Positions 43,685 to 55,680 are shown, counted from the first letter of the stretch. The stretch is 64,000 bases of DNA from Jeotgalibacillus salarius (GCF_004405125.1 NZ_SORX01000002.1:62001-126000), one strand, 5' to 3'. Program-made: numbers and translations. The notes: generated from the sequence alone by a model not told the origin.

Positions 43685-44479
43685 ATGCTCGAAAAAATGA
43701 AAAGATGGACGTCCACAAAAGAGCCGGACTCCCTTTCTCAACGAATAAATGATTGTAAAAATTATAAAATGCCTGACCATATCGCGATTATTATGGATGG
43801 AAATGGCAGGTGGGCGAATAAAAGAGCGCTGCCGAGAGTCGCCGGTCACCATGAAGGAATGAAGACAGTAAAACCAATCACCAGGTTAGCAAGTGATCTG
43901 GGCGTGAAAGCCTTGACGCTTTATGCTTTTTCAACAGAAAACTGGGTCAGGCCTAAAATGGAAGTTGAATTTTTAATGAAGCTTCCGGAAGAATTTCTTG
44001 GAACCTTCCTCCCTGAGCTGATTGAAGAGAATGTACAGGTGCAAATGATGGGCGATAGAGACCAGGTACCATCACACACTTTAATAGCTGTGGACCAGGC
44101 CATCGAGAAAACTGCTCATAACGATGGACTCGTGTTAAATTTTGCTTTAAATTACGGAAGCAGAAATGAAATGATCCAGGCAATAAAGGCATTTTCATGT
44201 GATGTAAAAGATGGTAAGGTAATGCCGGAAGAACTGGATGATGATTTGTTTGGTTCATATTTAATGACTCCACATCTTGGAGATCCTGATTTACTGATCC
44301 GGACCAGCGGCGAAATCAGATTAAGTAACTTTATGCTTTGGCAAATGGCTTATACAGAGTTCTGGTTTACTGATGTACTATGGCCGGACTTCAAGGAAGA
44401 ACACTTAGTCGAGGCAATTGAAGGTTTCCAAAAGCGTTCAAGAAGGTATGGCGGGTTAAAAAGCGAGGATATGACATGA
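43685..44479 (+). CDS. uppS: Undecaprenyl pyrophosphate synthase
   Basis: UppS is the cis-prenyltransferase that makes the C55 carrier for cell-wall synthesis. It is 264 residues from ATG 43685 (SD GGGGGAA); an in-frame ATG at 43637 lies at the promoter. Catalytic D38 is in IAIIMDGNGRWANKR; HHEGM, TLYAFSTENW and the Mg-binding region RTSGEIRLSNFMLWQMAYTEFWF follow. Coupled to cdsA by ATGA. Confidence 0.98.
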   Translation: MLEKMKRWTSTKEPDSLSQRINDCKNYKMPDHIAIIMDGNGRWANKRALPRVAGHHEGMKTVKPITRLASDLGVKALTLYAFSTENWVRPKMEVEFLMKLPEEFLGTFLPELIEENVQVQMMGDRDQVPSHTLIAVDQAIEKTAHNDGLVLNFALNYGSRNEMIQAIKAFSCDVKDGKVMPEELDDDLFGSYLMTPHLGDPDLLIRTSGEIRLSNFMLWQMAYTEFWFTDVLWPDFKEEHLVEAIEGFQKRSRRYGGLKSEDMT

Positions 44480-45264
44480 AACAAAGAATTATAACCGGTG
44501 TCCTTGCAGCGGCTTTATTTATCCCAGTCGTTTGGGCAGGTGGACTGCTATTCGTAATAGGAACATACTTTATTGCGACAGTCGCGTTATACGAAGTATT
44601 AAGAATGCGTTCGATTCAGTTCCGCTCGATCCCAGGGGCCATTTCAATGATTACGCTGTGGATTTTCCTGTTGCCTATAGAATATTATGAATTACTCAAT
44701 CAGTTGAATTATTCAAAAATAGAAACAGCACTATTATCAGTTTTACTTCTACTTGTATACACAGTACTGAAGAAAAATCGTTTTACTTTTGATGATGCTG
44801 CATTTGCAGTGTTTGCAATGCTGTATGTTGGGATTGGATTTTTCTACTTTATTGAAACAAGAAATGAAGACATACTATGGGTAGTATATGCCCTGATCAT
44901 TATCTGGACGACGGATTCGGGTGCGTATTTCATTGGTAAATCAATGGGTAAAAGAAAACTGTGGCCGGATATCAGCCCAAATAAGACAGTGGAAGGCTTT
45001 ATAGGTGGAATTTTAAGTGCTTTAGTTGCAGTACTGGTATTTTATTTTATCGCTCCACTAGATGCGATTTTGTGGTATTTATTACCTGCCACTGTGGTTC
45101 TGTCGGCGTTTGGTCAAATTGGAGACCTGGTAGAATCTGCGTTAAAAAGACATTATGGTGTGAAGGATTCAGGAAATATACTTCCTGGCCATGGTGGTCT
45201 GCTGGATCGATTTGACAGCTTATTATTTGTATTGCCACTGATGCATATTCTGCAATTAATTTGA
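44476..45264 (+). CDS. cdsA: Phosphatidate cytidylyltransferase
   Basis: CdsA makes CDP-diacylglycerol for phospholipid synthesis. It is 262 residues with about seven membrane helices. The CTP-transferase signature near the C-terminus is intact: SALKRHYGVKDSGNILPGHGGLLDRFDSLLF. It also has TTDSGAYFIGKSMGKRKLWPDISPNKTVEGFIGG. Confidence 0.98.
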   Translation: MKQRIITGVLAAALFIPVVWAGGLLFVIGTYFIATVALYEVLRMRSIQFRSIPGAISMITLWIFLLPIEYYELLNQLNYSKIETALLSVLLLLVYTVLKKNRFTFDDAAFAVFAMLYVGIGFFYFIETRNEDILWVVYALIIIWTTDSGAYFIGKSMGKRKLWPDISPNKTVEGFIGGILSALVAVLVFYFIAPLDAILWYLLPATVVLSAFGQIGDLVESALKRHYGVKDSGNILPGHGGLLDRFDSLLFVLPLMHILQLI

Positions 45265-45282
45265 TAAAGGAGCTTGAAACTG

Positions 45283-46434
45283 ATGAAAAAGATTTCATTA
45301 ATGGGTGCCTCGGGCTCAATAGGACTTCAAACGCTTGATGTACTTCGTGCTCATCAGGACAGTTTTTCTTTGGAAGCTTTTTCTGTAGGACGAAATATTA
45401 ATCAGGCACGAAAAATAATTGAAGAATTCAGTCCTTCTCTTGTATCAGTACAATTTAAAGAGGATGCAGACATACTTGCAAGAGAATACATAGGAAAAGT
45501 AAAAGTTCTGTCGGGCAGAGAGGGATTAATTGAAACAGCGATTCATCCCGAAACAGAATTGCTCGTTAATGCTGTGCTTGGAAGTGTAGGTCTTGAACCT
45601 ACTTTACAAGCAATTAAAGCAAAAAAAACGATTGCCATCGCAAATAAAGAAACGCTGGTAACTGCAGGGCACCTTGTCATGGCAGAAGCTGAAAAGCACG
45701 AAGTCACGATTTTACCTGTTGATAGTGAGCACTCCGCGATTTTTCAGGCACTTCAAGGAGAAAAGCGTAAAAATATTGAAAGACTCGTCATTACTGCTTC
45801 TGGAGGAAGCTTTAGAGATAAATCACGAGCAGAACTTGAAAATGTAACGGTTAAAGATGCTCTTAATCACCCAAACTGGTCGATGGGTGCAAAAATTACA
45901 ATCGACTCAGCAAGTATGATGAATAAGGGACTTGAAGTCATTGAAGCGAAATGGCTGTTTGATTTGCCTTATGACAAAATAGATGTGCTACAACATAGAG
46001 AAAGTATCATACACTCAATGGTAGAGTTTCATGACAGCTCGGTTATTGCTCAGCTGGGCACACCCGATATGAAAGTGCCGATCCAATATGCACTCAGCTA
46101 TCCCGACCGTTTTGTTCATAAGACAGATCGCAGGTTGAAGCTCGAAGAAATAGGAAAGCTTCATTTCGAAAAAATGGATTTTGAGCGGTTTAGATGTCTG
46201 GATTTTGCCTATCAGGCAGGGCGTACCGGTGGCACAATGCCAACTGTACTAAATGCAGCAAATGAAGCAGCTGTTGCTTTATTTTTAAACGAAAAGATCA
46301 GCTTTTTAGATATAGAATATGTAATCGAAAAAGCAATGGCAGCGCATGATCCGATACAAAACCCTGATTTGGGTACAATTATTGAAGCTGACCAGGAAAC
46401 GCGTTCAAAAATTCTTGCGGATTTCAAAGGCTGA
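45283..46434 (+). CDS. dxr: 1-deoxy-D-xylulose 5-phosphate reductoisomerase
   Basis: Dxr is the second enzyme of the MEP isoprenoid pathway, NADPH- and metal-dependent. It is 383 residues. N-terminal NADPH site [12 protein letters not shown], then [12 protein letters not shown], the metal-binding [10 protein letters not shown], and SGGSFRD. Start ATG 45283 lies 9 nt after AAAGGAG; the in-frame TTG at 45274 overlaps the SD. It supplies precursors for UppS two genes upstream. Confidence 0.98.
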   Translation: MKKISLMGASGSIGLQTLDVLRAHQDSFSLEAFSVGRNINQARKIIEEFSPSLVSVQFKEDADILAREYIGKVKVLSGREGLIETAIHPETELLVNAVLGSVGLEPTLQAIKAKKTIAIANKETLVTAGHLVMAEAEKHEVTILPVDSEHSAIFQALQGEKRKNIERLVITASGGSFRDKSRAELENVTVKDALNHPNWSMGAKITIDSASMMNKGLEVIEAKWLFDLPYDKIDVLQHRESIIHSMVEFHDSSVIAQLGTPDMKVPIQYALSYPDRFVHKTDRRLKLEEIGKLHFEKMDFERFRCLDFAYQAGRTGGTMPTVLNAANEAAVALFLNEKISFLDIEYVIEKAMAAHDPIQNPDLGTIIEADQETRSKILADFKG

Positions 46435-46458
46435 ATTGACCCCCACTTTTTTGGAACG

Positions 46459-46467
46459 TGCTACAAT
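46459..46467 (+). promoter_or_regulatory. Candidate promoter before rasP
   Basis: TGCTACAAT is an extended -10 with one hexamer mismatch. TTGACC at 46436-46441 is a fair -35, but the spacer is 20 bp. Confidence is limited. Confidence 0.4.
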
Positions 46468-46519
46468 GGGTTAAAGTCCGTTTGAACCGGACATAACAAT
46501 TTAAAAGGTGGTTGTGACG

Positions 46520-47794
46520 ATGAATTCTGTCATCGCATTTATAATAATTTTCGGTGCACTCGTGTTCTTTCATGAGCTTGGACATTTTGTTTTTGCTAAA
46601 AGAGCAGGTATTTTATGCCGTGAATTTGCAATCGGTATGGGACCGAAAGTTTTAGCTTTTAAACGCAATGAAACGCAGTATACGCTTCGTCTGCTTCCAA
46701 TTGGCGGCTATGTAAGAATGGCTGGTGAGGATGCGGAACTGCTGGAACTCAAACCGGGTTTCAGAGCGGGATTAATTTTGGATCAGGATGAAAAGGTTCA
46801 AAAAGTTATTTTAAATAATAAGGACCGTTACCCTGACCTTCGTGTAGTAGAGGTTGCCGAAGCAGACGTTGAGAAGGACCTTTATATTAAAGGGTATGAA
46901 GAAGGAGAAGAGATACTGCAGACATTCAAACTGTCAGAAACAACTGTATTTGTTGAAGATGGTGTTGAAACGCAGGTTGCTCCTTATAATAGACAATTTA
47001 ATTCAAAAAAACTGCACCAGCGATTCTTAACAATATTCGCAGGGCCGGCTATGAATTTTGTGCTGGCGTTCATTGTTTTAACGATTCTTGGAATGGCTGC
47101 AGGAATACCAGCTGACAGAGCAGTATTGGGAGATGTTGTTCCGGGAGACCCTGCCGCAGAAGCCGGACTTGAAAAAGGCGACGAGGTCGTATCAATTTCA
47201 GGAGAAGAAATTTCAACCTGGAATGAACTAACAAGTATTGTGAGCCGGTCTCCAGGTGAAGAAATTACACTTGATGTCCGAAGAGGAGAAGAGTCTTTAT
47301 CTTTCAATGTTGTTCCTGAAGAAAGAACCATTGAGCAAGGTGAAGAAACGACATCACAAGGTATTATTGGTGTTTATAATCCGCTAATTGAATCGCCGAA
47401 TATTTTTCAAAGCATTAAGTATGGGGCTGAACAAACGTATGCATATACAGTTCTTATTTTTGATCTTTTAGGTCAATTGATCACAGGTCAATTTTCTATT
47501 GACGCATTAGCAGGACCTGTAGGAATTTACAAAAGCACAGAAGAAGTTGCAGCTTTGGGTATTTACCAACTCATGCAATGGGGAGCGATATTGAGTATTA
47601 ATCTCGGTATTATGAATTTACTTCCACTTCCTGCACTTGACGGAGGGAGATTGTTATTCTTCGGTTTTGAAGCACTTCGGGGAAAACCGATAGACAGGCA
47701 AAAAGAAGGTATGGTTCATTTTGTCGGATTTGCATTATTAATGTTACTCATGATCGTTGTCACATGGAATGACATTCAGCGATATTTTTTATAA
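46520..47794 (+). CDS. rasP: Intramembrane zinc metalloprotease RasP (RseP)
   Basis: RasP is a site-2 protease that cleaves anti-sigma factors and signal-peptide remnants. It is 424 residues from ATG 46520 (SD AAAAGGTGG). HELGH at 18-22 lies in the first membrane helix. A PDZ domain follows (~185-270, GDPAAEAGLEKGDEVVSI). The second motif NLLPLPALDGGRLLF and a final membrane helix close the protein. GTG 46508 is a less likely start. Confidence 0.97.
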   Translation: MNSVIAFIIIFGALVFFHELGHFVFAKRAGILCREFAIGMGPKVLAFKRNETQYTLRLLPIGGYVRMAGEDAELLELKPGFRAGLILDQDEKVQKVILNNKDRYPDLRVVEVAEADVEKDLYIKGYEEGEEILQTFKLSETTVFVEDGVETQVAPYNRQFNSKKLHQRFLTIFAGPAMNFVLAFIVLTILGMAAGIPADRAVLGDVVPGDPAAEAGLEKGDEVVSISGEEISTWNELTSIVSRSPGEEITLDVRRGEESLSFNVVPEERTIEQGEETTSQGIIGVYNPLIESPNIFQSIKYGAEQTYAYTVLIFDLLGQLITGQFSIDALAGPVGIYKSTEEVAALGIYQLMQWGAILSINLGIMNLLPLPALDGGRLLFFGFEALRGKPIDRQKEGMVHFVGFALLMLLMIVVTWNDIQRYFL

Positions 47795-47820
47795 GCAATT
47801 AAAAAACAGAGGTGCTATAA

Positions 47821-49533
47821 ATGAAACAAAGTCAAACATTGATTCCAACACTAAAAGAAACACCGTCTGAAGCAGATGTGAAAAGTCATCAGCTGCTTTT
47901 GAGAGCGGGATATATCAGACAAAACGCAAGTGGTATTTATTCGTTTCTGCCACTTGGAAAAAAAGTGCTTCAAAAAGTCGAGAGTATTATTCGTGAAGAG
48001 ATGGATCAAGCCGGTGGTGTAGAAATGCTAATGCCGGCACTTCAGCCTTCAGAGCTGTGGGAAGAATCAGGAAGATGGTTCACTTATGGACCGGAACTGA
48101 TGAGAATGCAGGATCGTCACAACCGTGAATTTGCGCTTGGGGCTACGCATGAGGAAATGATTACGAGTCTGTTAAGAGATGAAGTAAAATCATATAAACG
48201 TTTGCCTTTAACACTTTATCAGATCCAGACAAAATATCGGGATGAACAACGTCCAAGATTTGGTCTGCTCAGAGGCCGTGAGTTCTTAATGAAAGATGCT
48301 TATACTTTCCATGCATCTCAGGAAAGTCTGGATGAAGCTTATGAGAAGTTATTTGAAGCATATAAAAATATTTTCCGACGCTGCGGTTTAAATTTCCGTG
48401 CTGTACTGGCCGATTCCGGTGCGATTGGAGGAAAAGACAATCATGAATTTATGGTGCTTTCTGAAATAGGGGAAGACACAATCGCATACTCTGATTCATC
48501 TGAATATGCGGCTAACCTTGAGATGGCAGCAGTTAATAAACAGTACGAACATCAAACACACAGTGGTAAAGATAAAGAAGAGGTGTCAACGCCTGAACAG
48601 AAGTCAATTGACTCTGTGGCAGATTTTCTTGGCGTTGATAAAGAAAATACAGTAAAATCCATGCTCTTTATTGTGGATGAAAAACCGGTTCTGGTTCTTG
48701 TGCGCGGTGATCATGAAGTGAATGATATTAAGGTCAAAAACGCAGTGAATGGTCTGGTAGTCGAACTGGCGACTGAAGAACAGACAATTCAGTTCACCGG
48801 TGTCAAACCAGGCTCAATCGGTCCGGTAGGTCTCTCTGAAGATGTAACCGTCATTGCTGATCATGCTGTGGAAGCGATGGGTGATATGATTGCTGGAGCG
48901 AATAAAGAAAGTGTACATTACACACATTTAAAAGCTGGAAGAGATTTTAACGTTGCGCAATACGCTGACCTTCGTTTTGTGGTGGAAGGTGATCCTTCTC
49001 CTGATGGTAATGGCACGATTCAATTCGCACGCGGAATTGAAGTGGGACATGTATTTAAGCTCGGAACAGTATACAGTGAACCGATGAATGCTAATATTCT
49101 TGATGAAAATGGGCGTTCTAAACCGATGATTATGGGATGTTATGGTATTGGCGTATCGCGTACATTAGCAGCTGTGGCAGAACAATTTAATGATGAAAAT
49201 GGATTGACGTGGCCTACTAATATTGCGCCTTATGACATTCATATCATTCCTGTTAATATGAAGGATGAAGTTCAGTCTCAGACTGCAGAAGAACTTTATA
49301 AGCTTCTGTCCGACTACCGCTATCAGGTACTGCTTGATGATCGTAAAGAACGTGCAGGAGTGAAATTTGCTGATTCTGATTTAATGGGTCTGCCAGTCAG
49401 AATAACAGTAGGTAAGCGTGCACCGGAAGGTATTGTTGAAGTGAAAATTAGGAAAAATGGCGAGTCGTACGAAGTACAAAAAGAAGAGTTGACGGATAAG
49501 CTCCAGGAAATCTTCCGCCAGCTTTCTAATTAA
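47821..49533 (+). CDS. proS: Prolyl-tRNA synthetase (bacterial type)
   Basis: ProS is a class II aaRS of 570 residues with SD GAGGTG. Motif 1 lies at [16 protein letters not shown], motif 2 at [28 protein letters not shown], and motif 3 in the [17 protein letters not shown] segment. The YbaK-like editing insertion between motifs 2 and 3 is present (~residues 225-400). C-terminal anticodon-binding domain. No T-box leader is seen in the 26-bp gap. Confidence 0.98.
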   Translation: MKQSQTLIPTLKETPSEADVKSHQLLLRAGYIRQNASGIYSFLPLGKKVLQKVESIIREEMDQAGGVEMLMPALQPSELWEESGRWFTYGPELMRMQDRHNREFALGATHEEMITSLLRDEVKSYKRLPLTLYQIQTKYRDEQRPRFGLLRGREFLMKDAYTFHASQESLDEAYEKLFEAYKNIFRRCGLNFRAVLADSGAIGGKDNHEFMVLSEIGEDTIAYSDSSEYAANLEMAAVNKQYEHQTHSGKDKEEVSTPEQKSIDSVADFLGVDKENTVKSMLFIVDEKPVLVLVRGDHEVNDIKVKNAVNGLVVELATEEQTIQFTGVKPGSIGPVGLSEDVTVIADHAVEAMGDMIAGANKESVHYTHLKAGRDFNVAQYADLRFVVEGDPSPDGNGTIQFARGIEVGHVFKLGTVYSEPMNANILDENGRSKPMIMGCYGIGVSRTLAAVAEQFNDENGLTWPTNIAPYDIHIIPVNMKDEVQSQTAEELYKLLSDYRYQVLLDDRKERAGVKFADSDLMGLPVRITVGKRAPEGIVEVKIRKNGESYEVQKEELTDKLQEIFRQLSN

Positions 49534-49562
49534 TAATTCCGAAAAATACATTTTAAAACTTG

Positions 49563-49584
49563 AGGCTGGTGCATGCACCAGCCT
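49563..49584 (+). terminator. Palindromic hairpin after proS
   Basis: AGGCTGGTG and CACCAGCCT pair perfectly around CATG. Only three Ts follow, so it is a weak terminator at best; it may shape read-through into polC. Confidence 0.5.
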
Positions 49585-49608
49585 TTGCTGTCTGAATAAG
49601 GAGGAACT

Positions 49609-52600
49609 ATGAGTACAGATTTATCGAAAAAAGAAAAGTTCCGGCTGTTGCTGACTCAGTTGAATATGACGGGAGATATGTACGCAGATCATTTTGAAGA
49701 AGCAGAAATAGAAAAGCTTGCTGTCCATAAAAAAGATAAAAAATGGCATTTTGTTTTTCAATTAAAGTCAGTCGTACCCAGTCAGATCATGAAGGACTTT
49801 ACAGCAAGATTGCACCAGTCATTTCAACATATTGCTGAAGTATCCTTTACCATTAAGCTCGCAAATACAGAAGTTTCATCAGATATTGTTTGTGATTATT
49901 GGGAAACCTGTCTTGAAGAGCTCCAGGGGATCGCACCACCGCTTCTCAAGCTTTTATCAGTACAGAAGCCAGAAATTAACGGAAATAAAATAACGATAAA
50001 AGTGTCAAATGAAACAGAAGGCACACAAATTAAGAATAAGTACGCGGAGATCCTGAATAGTGCATTTGAAAAATGGGGATTAGGGCCATATGTTCTTCAC
50101 ACGGAAGTTTCCAAGGATGATTCGAATGAAGAGTATGAAGCTTTTGTAGAATCAAAAAAGAAAGAAGAAGAAGAATGGGCAAAACAGGCACTTGTAGAAA
50201 TGCAGAAGCTTGAAGATCAGAAAAATGCCGGTGACACCCATACCGGACCTGTTGCCATTGGTTATTCAATTAAACCGGATGAGCCCGTCGCAATTAAAAC
50301 GATTCAGGAAGAAGAACGAAAAATTGCCATTCAGGGTCTCGTGTTTGATGCAGAAGTGAGGGAGTTAAGAAGCGGCAGATCACTTCTTACTTTCAAAGTG
50401 ACTGACTATACAGACTCGATTCTTGTAAAAATGTTCTCAAGAGATAAAGAAGACGCAGCGATTATGCAGCAGCTCAAAAAGGGAATGTGGGTCAGAGCGA
50501 AAGGCTCAATACAAAATGATACATTCGTAAGAGATCTTGTGATGATCGCTCAGGATGTGATGGAAATTCAGCCATTGCTGAGACAGGATACATCTGAAGA
50601 AAAGCGCGTTGAACTTCATCTGCATACACCGATGAGTCAGATGGATGCTGTATCCTCGGTATCTTCATTGGTTTCCCAGGCGAAAAAATGGGGACATAAA
50701 GCCATCGCAATTACAGATCACGCAGTTGCCCAATCATTCCCGGAGGCGCACGCAGCCGGAGCTAAAAATGATATTAAAATTTTATATGGACTTGAAGCGA
50801 ATCTGGTTGATGACGGAGTTCCGATCGCCTACAATACAGCAGACAGGAATCTGGAAACTGAAACCTACGTCGTGTTTGATGTGGAAACGACCGGTCTTTC
50901 AGCAGTTTACGATAAAATTATTGAACTGGCTGCCGTAAAGGTGAAAGAAGGAGAAATAATTGACCGGTTTGAACGATTCGCTAATCCTCACCATCCGCTA
51001 TCTGCAACAACGATCAATCTGACAGGCATCACAGATGATATGGTGCGTAACGCCCCTGAGATTAAAGATGTGCTGGCTGATTTTAAAGAATGGTGTGAGG
51101 ACGATACACTTGTTGCGCATAATGCATCTTTTGATATGGGGTTTCTGAATGTTGGTTATAAACGTGCCGGGATGGACAAAGCTTCGAATCCGGTAATTGA
51201 CACACTGGAACTTGCAAGGTTCTTACACCCTGAGTTTAAGAATCACCGGTTAAACACATTGGCGAAAAAATTTGATGTTGAGCTGACTCAGCACCACCGT
51301 GCGATATTTGATGCGGAAGCCACCGGATATATTTTAGCGAAACTGTTAAAAGAAGCGAAAGAAAAAGAGATTACTAATCACAATCAGTTAAATGACTATA
51401 TGGGTGAAGGAGACGCGTTTAAGCGTGCGAGACCGAACCATATTACAATTTTGGCTAAGACTCAGCAGGGGTTAAAAAATCTATTTAAGTTAGTTTCAAT
51501 TTCGCATTTAGAGTACTTTTACAGAGTTCCCCGCATTCCGAGGTCTCTTCTTAACAAACACAGAGAGGGATTATTAATTGGATCTGCGTGTGATAAAGGT
51601 GAGATTTTTGAAGGAATGATGCAGAAATCTCCTGAAGAGGTAGAGGATCTGGCTGATTTTTATGATTACATTGAAGTACAGCCGCCGGCAGCCTATCAGC
51701 ATTTAATAGACTTAGAGCTTGTCCGGGACGATGAAAACCTGAAAGAAATTATTACTAAAGTGATTGAGTTTGCAGATAAGATGAACATCCCGGCAGTTGC
51801 GACCGGGAATGTTCATTACGTAAATGAAAATGATAAAATTTACAGGGAAATTCTGATTGCATCCCAGGGTGGCGCAAATCCTCTTAACAGACATAAGCTG
51901 CCGGACGTACATTTCAGGACAACAAACGAGATGCTTGATGCACTGTCTTTTATAGGGAAAGAAAAAGCAAAAGAGATCGTGATCGACAACACGAACAAAA
52001 TTGCTGACATGATTGAAGAAGTGACGCCGATAAAAGACGAGCTATACACCCCTAAAATTGAAGGCGCCGATGAAGAAATGCGTGAGATGAGTTATGGGAT
52101 GGCAAGAAGTATTTATGGTAATGACCTGCCGGAAATCGTAGAAGCGAGACTTGAAAAAGAACTGAAAAGTATTATCGGTCACGGTTTTGCTGTAATCTAT
52201 CTGATCTCTCATAAACTTGTAAAAAAATCATTGGTTGACGGTTACCTGGTAGGTTCACGTGGTTCTGTAGGATCTTCTTTTGTCGCAACTATGACGGAGA
52301 TTACTGAAGTCAACCCACTGCCGCCGCACTACGTATGTCCTAAGTGCAAGCATTCCGAATTCTTTAATGACGGTTCAGTTGGATCCGGGTTTGACCTGGA
52401 TGATAAAGACTGCCCGGACTGTCAGATTCCTTATGTCAAAGATGGGCAGGATATTCCGTTTGAAACGTTCCTGGGATTCAAGGGGGATAAAGTGCCGGAT
52501 ATTGATTTGAACTTTAGTGGAGAGTACCAGCCGGTCGCCCATAACTATACAAAAGATTTGTTTGGAGAAGATTATGTATACCGTGCAGGAACAATTGGAA

Positions 52601-53916
52601 CAGTAGCCGACAAAACAGCATTTGGTTATGTGAAAGGCTATGCCGGTGATCATAACCTGCATTTCAGAGGTGCAGAAGTTGAAAGACTTGCCGGCGGTTG
52701 TACAGGTGTAAAGCGGACAACAGGTCAGCACCCCGGCGGAATTATTGTTGTACCGGATTATATGGATATATATGATTTTACGCCAATACAGTTTCCTGCG
52801 AATGCCAGTGATTCAGAATGGAAAACGACACACTTTGATTTCCATTCAATTCACGACAATCTGTTGAAGCTGGATATTTTAGGGCACGATGATCCTACTG
52901 TAATCAGAATGCTGCAGGATTTATCAGGGATCGACCCGAAAACGATTCCTACGGATGATCCTGAAGTAATGAAAATTTTCAGCGGTACTGAATCACTTGG
53001 AGTGACCCAGGAACAAATTATGTGTAAGACCGGCACACTCGGTATACCGGAGTTTGGAACACGCTTCGTTCGACAGATGCTTGAAGATACCAAGCCGACC
53101 ACTTTCTCAGAACTGGTACAGATTTCCGGTCTGTCACACGGGACCGACGTTTGGCTTGGAAATGCACAGGAGCTTATCCATAACGGGATATGTGAACTTT
53201 CCGATGTAATCGGCTGTCGTGATGATATCATGGTTTACCTGATTTATCAGGGTCTTGAACCATCACTTGCATTTAAAATTATGGAGTTTGTTCGTAAAGG
53301 TAAAGGCCTTTCACCTGAGTGGGAAGAGGAAATGAAGAAAAATGGCGTACCGGACTGGTATATTGATTCTTGTAAAAAGATCAAGTATATGTTCCCGAAA
53401 GCGCACGCCGCAGCTTATGTACTTATGGCTGTCAGAATTGCCTACTTCAAAGTTCATCACCCGAAACTGTATTATGCTGCATATTTTACTGTAAGAGCTG
53501 AAGACTTTGATCTTGAAGCAATGGCAGCAGGGTCACAGGCGATCAAAGCGAAAATTGAAGGAATTAATGCAAAGGGTCTGGAAGCAACGCCGAAAGAAAA
53601 AAGCTCGCTGACAGTTCTTGAACTGTGTCTTGAAATGGTTGAAAGAGGGTATCATTTCAAACAAGTGGACCTTTATAAATCAGATGCCAAAGAATTTAAA
53701 ATCGAAGGCGACGCTCTTATCCCGCCATTCAATGCAATACCGGGACTTGGGACAAATGCAGCGATCAATATTGTTGAAGCCAGAAAAAACGGAGAGTTTT
53801 TATCTAAAGAAGATCTTCAAAAACGCGGAAAAGTCTCAAAGACGATCATTGAATATCTGGATTCACAAGGATGTCTTGAGGGACTGCCTGACCAGAACCA
53901 GTTATCACTGTTCTAA
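49609..53916 (+). CDS. polC: DNA polymerase III alpha subunit, Gram-positive type PolC
   Basis: PolC is the replicative polymerase with built-in proofreading, 1435 residues. Domain order: N-terminal domains, OB fold (~230-330), PHP domain split by the exonuclease ([16 protein letters not shown] ~332), DnaQ-type 3'-5' exonuclease ([10 protein letters not shown] ~421, ending [12 protein letters not shown]), rest of PHP, zinc-binding Cys set ([10 protein letters not shown]...CPDC ~910), palm with [12 protein letters not shown] (~963), then HhH DNA-binding region. SD AAGGAGG. Confidence 0.99.
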   Translation: MSTDLSKKEKFRLLLTQLNMTGDMYADHFEEAEIEKLAVHKKDKKWHFVFQLKSVVPSQIMKDFTARLHQSFQHIAEVSFTIKLANTEVSSDIVCDYWETCLEELQGIAPPLLKLLSVQKPEINGNKITIKVSNETEGTQIKNKYAEILNSAFEKWGLGPYVLHTEVSKDDSNEEYEAFVESKKKEEEEWAKQALVEMQKLEDQKNAGDTHTGPVAIGYSIKPDEPVAIKTIQEEERKIAIQGLVFDAEVRELRSGRSLLTFKVTDYTDSILVKMFSRDKEDAAIMQQLKKGMWVRAKGSIQNDTFVRDLVMIAQDVMEIQPLLRQDTSEEKRVELHLHTPMSQMDAVSSVSSLVSQAKKWGHKAIAITDHAVAQSFPEAHAAGAKNDIKILYGLEANLVDDGVPIAYNTADRNLETETYVVFDVETTGLSAVYDKIIELAAVKVKEGEIIDRFERFANPHHPLSATTINLTGITDDMVRNAPEIKDVLADFKEWCEDDTLVAHNASFDMGFLNVGYKRAGMDKASNPVIDTLELARFLHPEFKNHRLNTLAKKFDVELTQHHRAIFDAEATGYILAKLLKEAKEKEITNHNQLNDYMGEGDAFKRARPNHITILAKTQQGLKNLFKLVSISHLEYFYRVPRIPRSLLNKHREGLLIGSACDKGEIFEGMMQKSPEEVEDLADFYDYIEVQPPAAYQHLIDLELVRDDENLKEIITKVIEFADKMNIPAVATGNVHYVNENDKIYREILIASQGGANPLNRHKLPDVHFRTTNEMLDALSFIGKEKAKEIVIDNTNKIADMIEEVTPIKDELYTPKIEGADEEMREMSYGMARSIYGNDLPEIVEARLEKELKSIIGHGFAVIYLISHKLVKKSLVDGYLVGSRGSVGSSFVATMTEITEVNPLPPHYVCPKCKHSEFFNDGSVGSGFDLDDKDCPDCQIPYVKDGQDIPFETFLGFKGDKVPDIDLNFSGEYQPVAHNYTKDLFGEDYVYRAGTIGTVADKTAFGYVKGYAGDHNLHFRGAEVERLAGGCTGVKRTTGQHPGGIIVVPDYMDIYDFTPIQFPANASDSEWKTTHFDFHSIHDNLLKLDILGHDDPTVIRMLQDLSGIDPKTIPTDDPEVMKIFSGTESLGVTQEQIMCKTGTLGIPEFGTRFVRQMLEDTKPTTFSELVQISGLSHGTDVWLGNAQELIHNGICELSDVIGCRDDIMVYLIYQGLEPSLAFKIMEFVRKGKGLSPEWEEEMKKNGVPDWYIDSCKKIKYMFPKAHAAAYVLMAVRIAYFKVHHPKLYYAAYFTVRAEDFDLEAMAAGSQAIKAKIEGINAKGLEATPKEKSSLTVLELCLEMVERGYHFKQVDLYKSDAKEFKIEGDALIPPFNAIPGLGTNAAINIVEARKNGEFLSKEDLQKRGKVSKTIIEYLDSQGCLEGLPDQNQLSLF

Positions 53917-53921
53917 GCTAT

Positions 53922-53950
53922 TTGCACGGTTTCGCAATATATGGTATTAT
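53922..53950 (+). promoter_or_regulatory. Promoter of the rimP-nusA-infB operon
   Basis: TTGCAC (53922-53927), 17 bp, TATTAT (53945-53950), with TGG just upstream of the -10 to make it extended. It begins six bases after the polC stop. The -35 is weak but the -10 is one mismatch off. Confidence 0.55.
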
Positions 53951-53983
53951 ATTCACGGAAATGTTTTAGATAACTCTGACGTC

Positions 53984-54014
53984 AAAAGAGTGGGTGCCGC
54001 CCGCTCTTTTGTCT
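53984..54014 (+). terminator. Terminator-like hairpin in the rimP leader
   Basis: AAAAGAGTGGG pairs with CCCGCTCTTTT across TGCCG (one T-G wobble), followed by GTCTTGTTTC. It lies about 30 nt after the predicted start and 40 nt before rimP. It may end polC transcripts, attenuate the nusA operon, or both. Confidence 0.6.
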
Positions 54015-54052
54015 TGTTTCAGGCATTTTTCAGAGAATGATGGAGGAAACTG

Positions 54053-54520
54053 ATGAGTAAAATTAATGAACTAACTGAAGAACTTGTAAACCCAATTCTG
54101 GAGGAAATGAACCTCGAACTAGTAGATGTGGAGTTTGTGAAGGAAGGATCCAACTGGTTTCTTCGCGTGTTTGTTGATAAAGAGCCCGGCGTTGATATTG
54201 AGGAATGCGGGATTGTCAGTGAACGCCTAAGTGAAAAACTGGATGAACTCGATCCAATTCAGCAGAACTATTTTCTTGAAGTCTCGTCTCCAGGTGCTGA
54301 GCGCCCTCTGAAAAAGGAAAAAGACTTTCACAATGCAATTGGCAAACAGGTGTATGTAAAAACGTATGAGCCAATCGACGGCATGAAAGAAATAGAAGGC
54401 GTACTGGACAAATATGATGGAGAAACACTGAATATAACGGTTACCATCAAGACGAGAAAGAAAGAACTTGCTGTTCCTAAAGAAAAAGTAGCTAAAGCGA
54501 GATTAGCCGTTACATTTTAA
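54053..54520 (+). CDS. rimP: Ribosome maturation factor RimP (YlxS)
   Basis: RimP is needed for 30S subunit assembly. It is 155 residues. Family motifs [30 protein letters not shown] and the [20 protein letters not shown] segment are present, then a C-terminal SH3-like domain. SD TGGAGG. First gene of the nusA-infB cluster. Confidence 0.97.
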   Translation: MSKINELTEELVNPILEEMNLELVDVEFVKEGSNWFLRVFVDKEPGVDIEECGIVSERLSEKLDELDPIQQNYFLEVSSPGAERPLKKEKDFHNAIGKQVYVKTYEPIDGMKEIEGVLDKYDGETLNITVTIKTRKKELAVPKEKVAKARLAVTF

Positions 54521-54541
54521 CCTGTGAAAGGAGAGAAAAGA

Positions 54542-55666
54542 ATGAGTACTGAATTACTTGATGCGCTGATATACCTGGAGAAAGAAAAGGGTATTGAACG
54601 CGATGTGCTGATCGATGCGATTGAAGCAGCACTTGTGTCTGCTTATAAACGCAATTTTAACCAGGCCCAAAATGTTCGTGTTGACCTGAACCTTGATAAC
54701 GGTTCAATGCGTGTATTCGCGAGAAAAGAAGTTGTAGACGAAGTATTTGATTCACGTCTGGAAATTTCGATTGATGATGCACATGAAATCGATCCTGCTT
54801 ATGAAGTGGGAGATATTGTAGAACTTGAAGTTACACCTAGAGATTTTGGGCGAATTGCTGCTCAAACTGCTAAGCAGGTCGTTACTCAGCGTGTCAGAGA
54901 AGCTGAACGCGGTATTATTTATACAGAATTTGTTGATCGTGAAGATGATATTATGACTGGTATTGTTCAGCGTCAGGATCACCGTTTCATCTATGTCGCT
55001 TTAGGCAAGATCGAAGCTTTGCTGCCGCTTAATGAACAAATGCCTAACGAATCATATAAACCACACGACCGGATAAAGGTTTATATTACTAAAGTTGAAA
55101 GAACGACTAAAGGACCTCAAATCTTTGTGTCAAGAACACACCCCGGTCTATTAAAACGACTATTTGAAATTGAAGTACCTGAAATATTTGACGGTACGGT
55201 TGAAATCAAATCTGTTTCACGCGAAGCAGGAGACCGCTCAAAGATTTCTGTGCACTCCGATAACGAAGAAGTAGATGCTGTCGGTGCCTGCGTAGGTGCT
55301 AAAGGCGGACGTGTTCAGGCAATTGTCAACGAGCTTAAGGGTGAAAAAATTGATATCGTTGAGTGGTCTGAAGATCCAACTATATTTGTTGCAAATGCAC
55401 TTAGTCCATCAAAGGTTGTAGATGTTCAAGTGAATGAGGAAGACAAAGCCACTACAGTTGTTGTGCCTGATTATCAGTTGTCCCTTGCAATTGGTAAACG
55501 CGGTCAAAACGCAAGGCTTGCTGCAAAGCTTACAGGTTGGAAGATAGATATTAAGAGTGAAACCGATGCGCGCGAAATGGGAATTTTTCCACGTGACGAT
55601 CAACCGCTTTTCTCAGATGAAGATATGGACCAATCATTCAGTTATCCGGATGATGACATCGAGTAA
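54542..55666 (+). CDS. nusA: Transcription termination/antitermination factor NusA
   Basis: NusA modulates pausing and termination. It is 374 residues from ATG 54542 (SD AAAGGAGAG); GTG 54524 is rejected because it precedes the SD. N-terminal RNAP-binding domain (LLDALIYLEKEKGIERDVLIDAIEAAL), S1 domain (~135-200), and two KH domains (AVGACVGAKGGRVQAIVNELKGEKIDIV and LAIGKRGQNARLAAKLTGWKIDI). It lacks the acidic repeats of enteric NusA, as usual in Gram-positives. Confidence 0.98.
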   Translation: MSTELLDALIYLEKEKGIERDVLIDAIEAALVSAYKRNFNQAQNVRVDLNLDNGSMRVFARKEVVDEVFDSRLEISIDDAHEIDPAYEVGDIVELEVTPRDFGRIAAQTAKQVVTQRVREAERGIIYTEFVDREDDIMTGIVQRQDHRFIYVALGKIEALLPLNEQMPNESYKPHDRIKVYITKVERTTKGPQIFVSRTHPGLLKRLFEIEVPEIFDGTVEIKSVSREAGDRSKISVHSDNEEVDAVGACVGAKGGRVQAIVNELKGEKIDIVEWSEDPTIFVANALSPSKVVDVQVNEEDKATTVVVPDYQLSLAIGKRGQNARLAAKLTGWKIDIKSETDAREMGIFPRDDQPLFSDEDMDQSFSYPDDDIE

Positions 55667-55680
55667 AGGAGTTCATTCAA

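Noticed and set aside
53618-54040. 140-residue plus-strand frame over the polC 3' end
   Set aside because: It overlaps the essential polC frame and its promoter/terminator region and has no family features.
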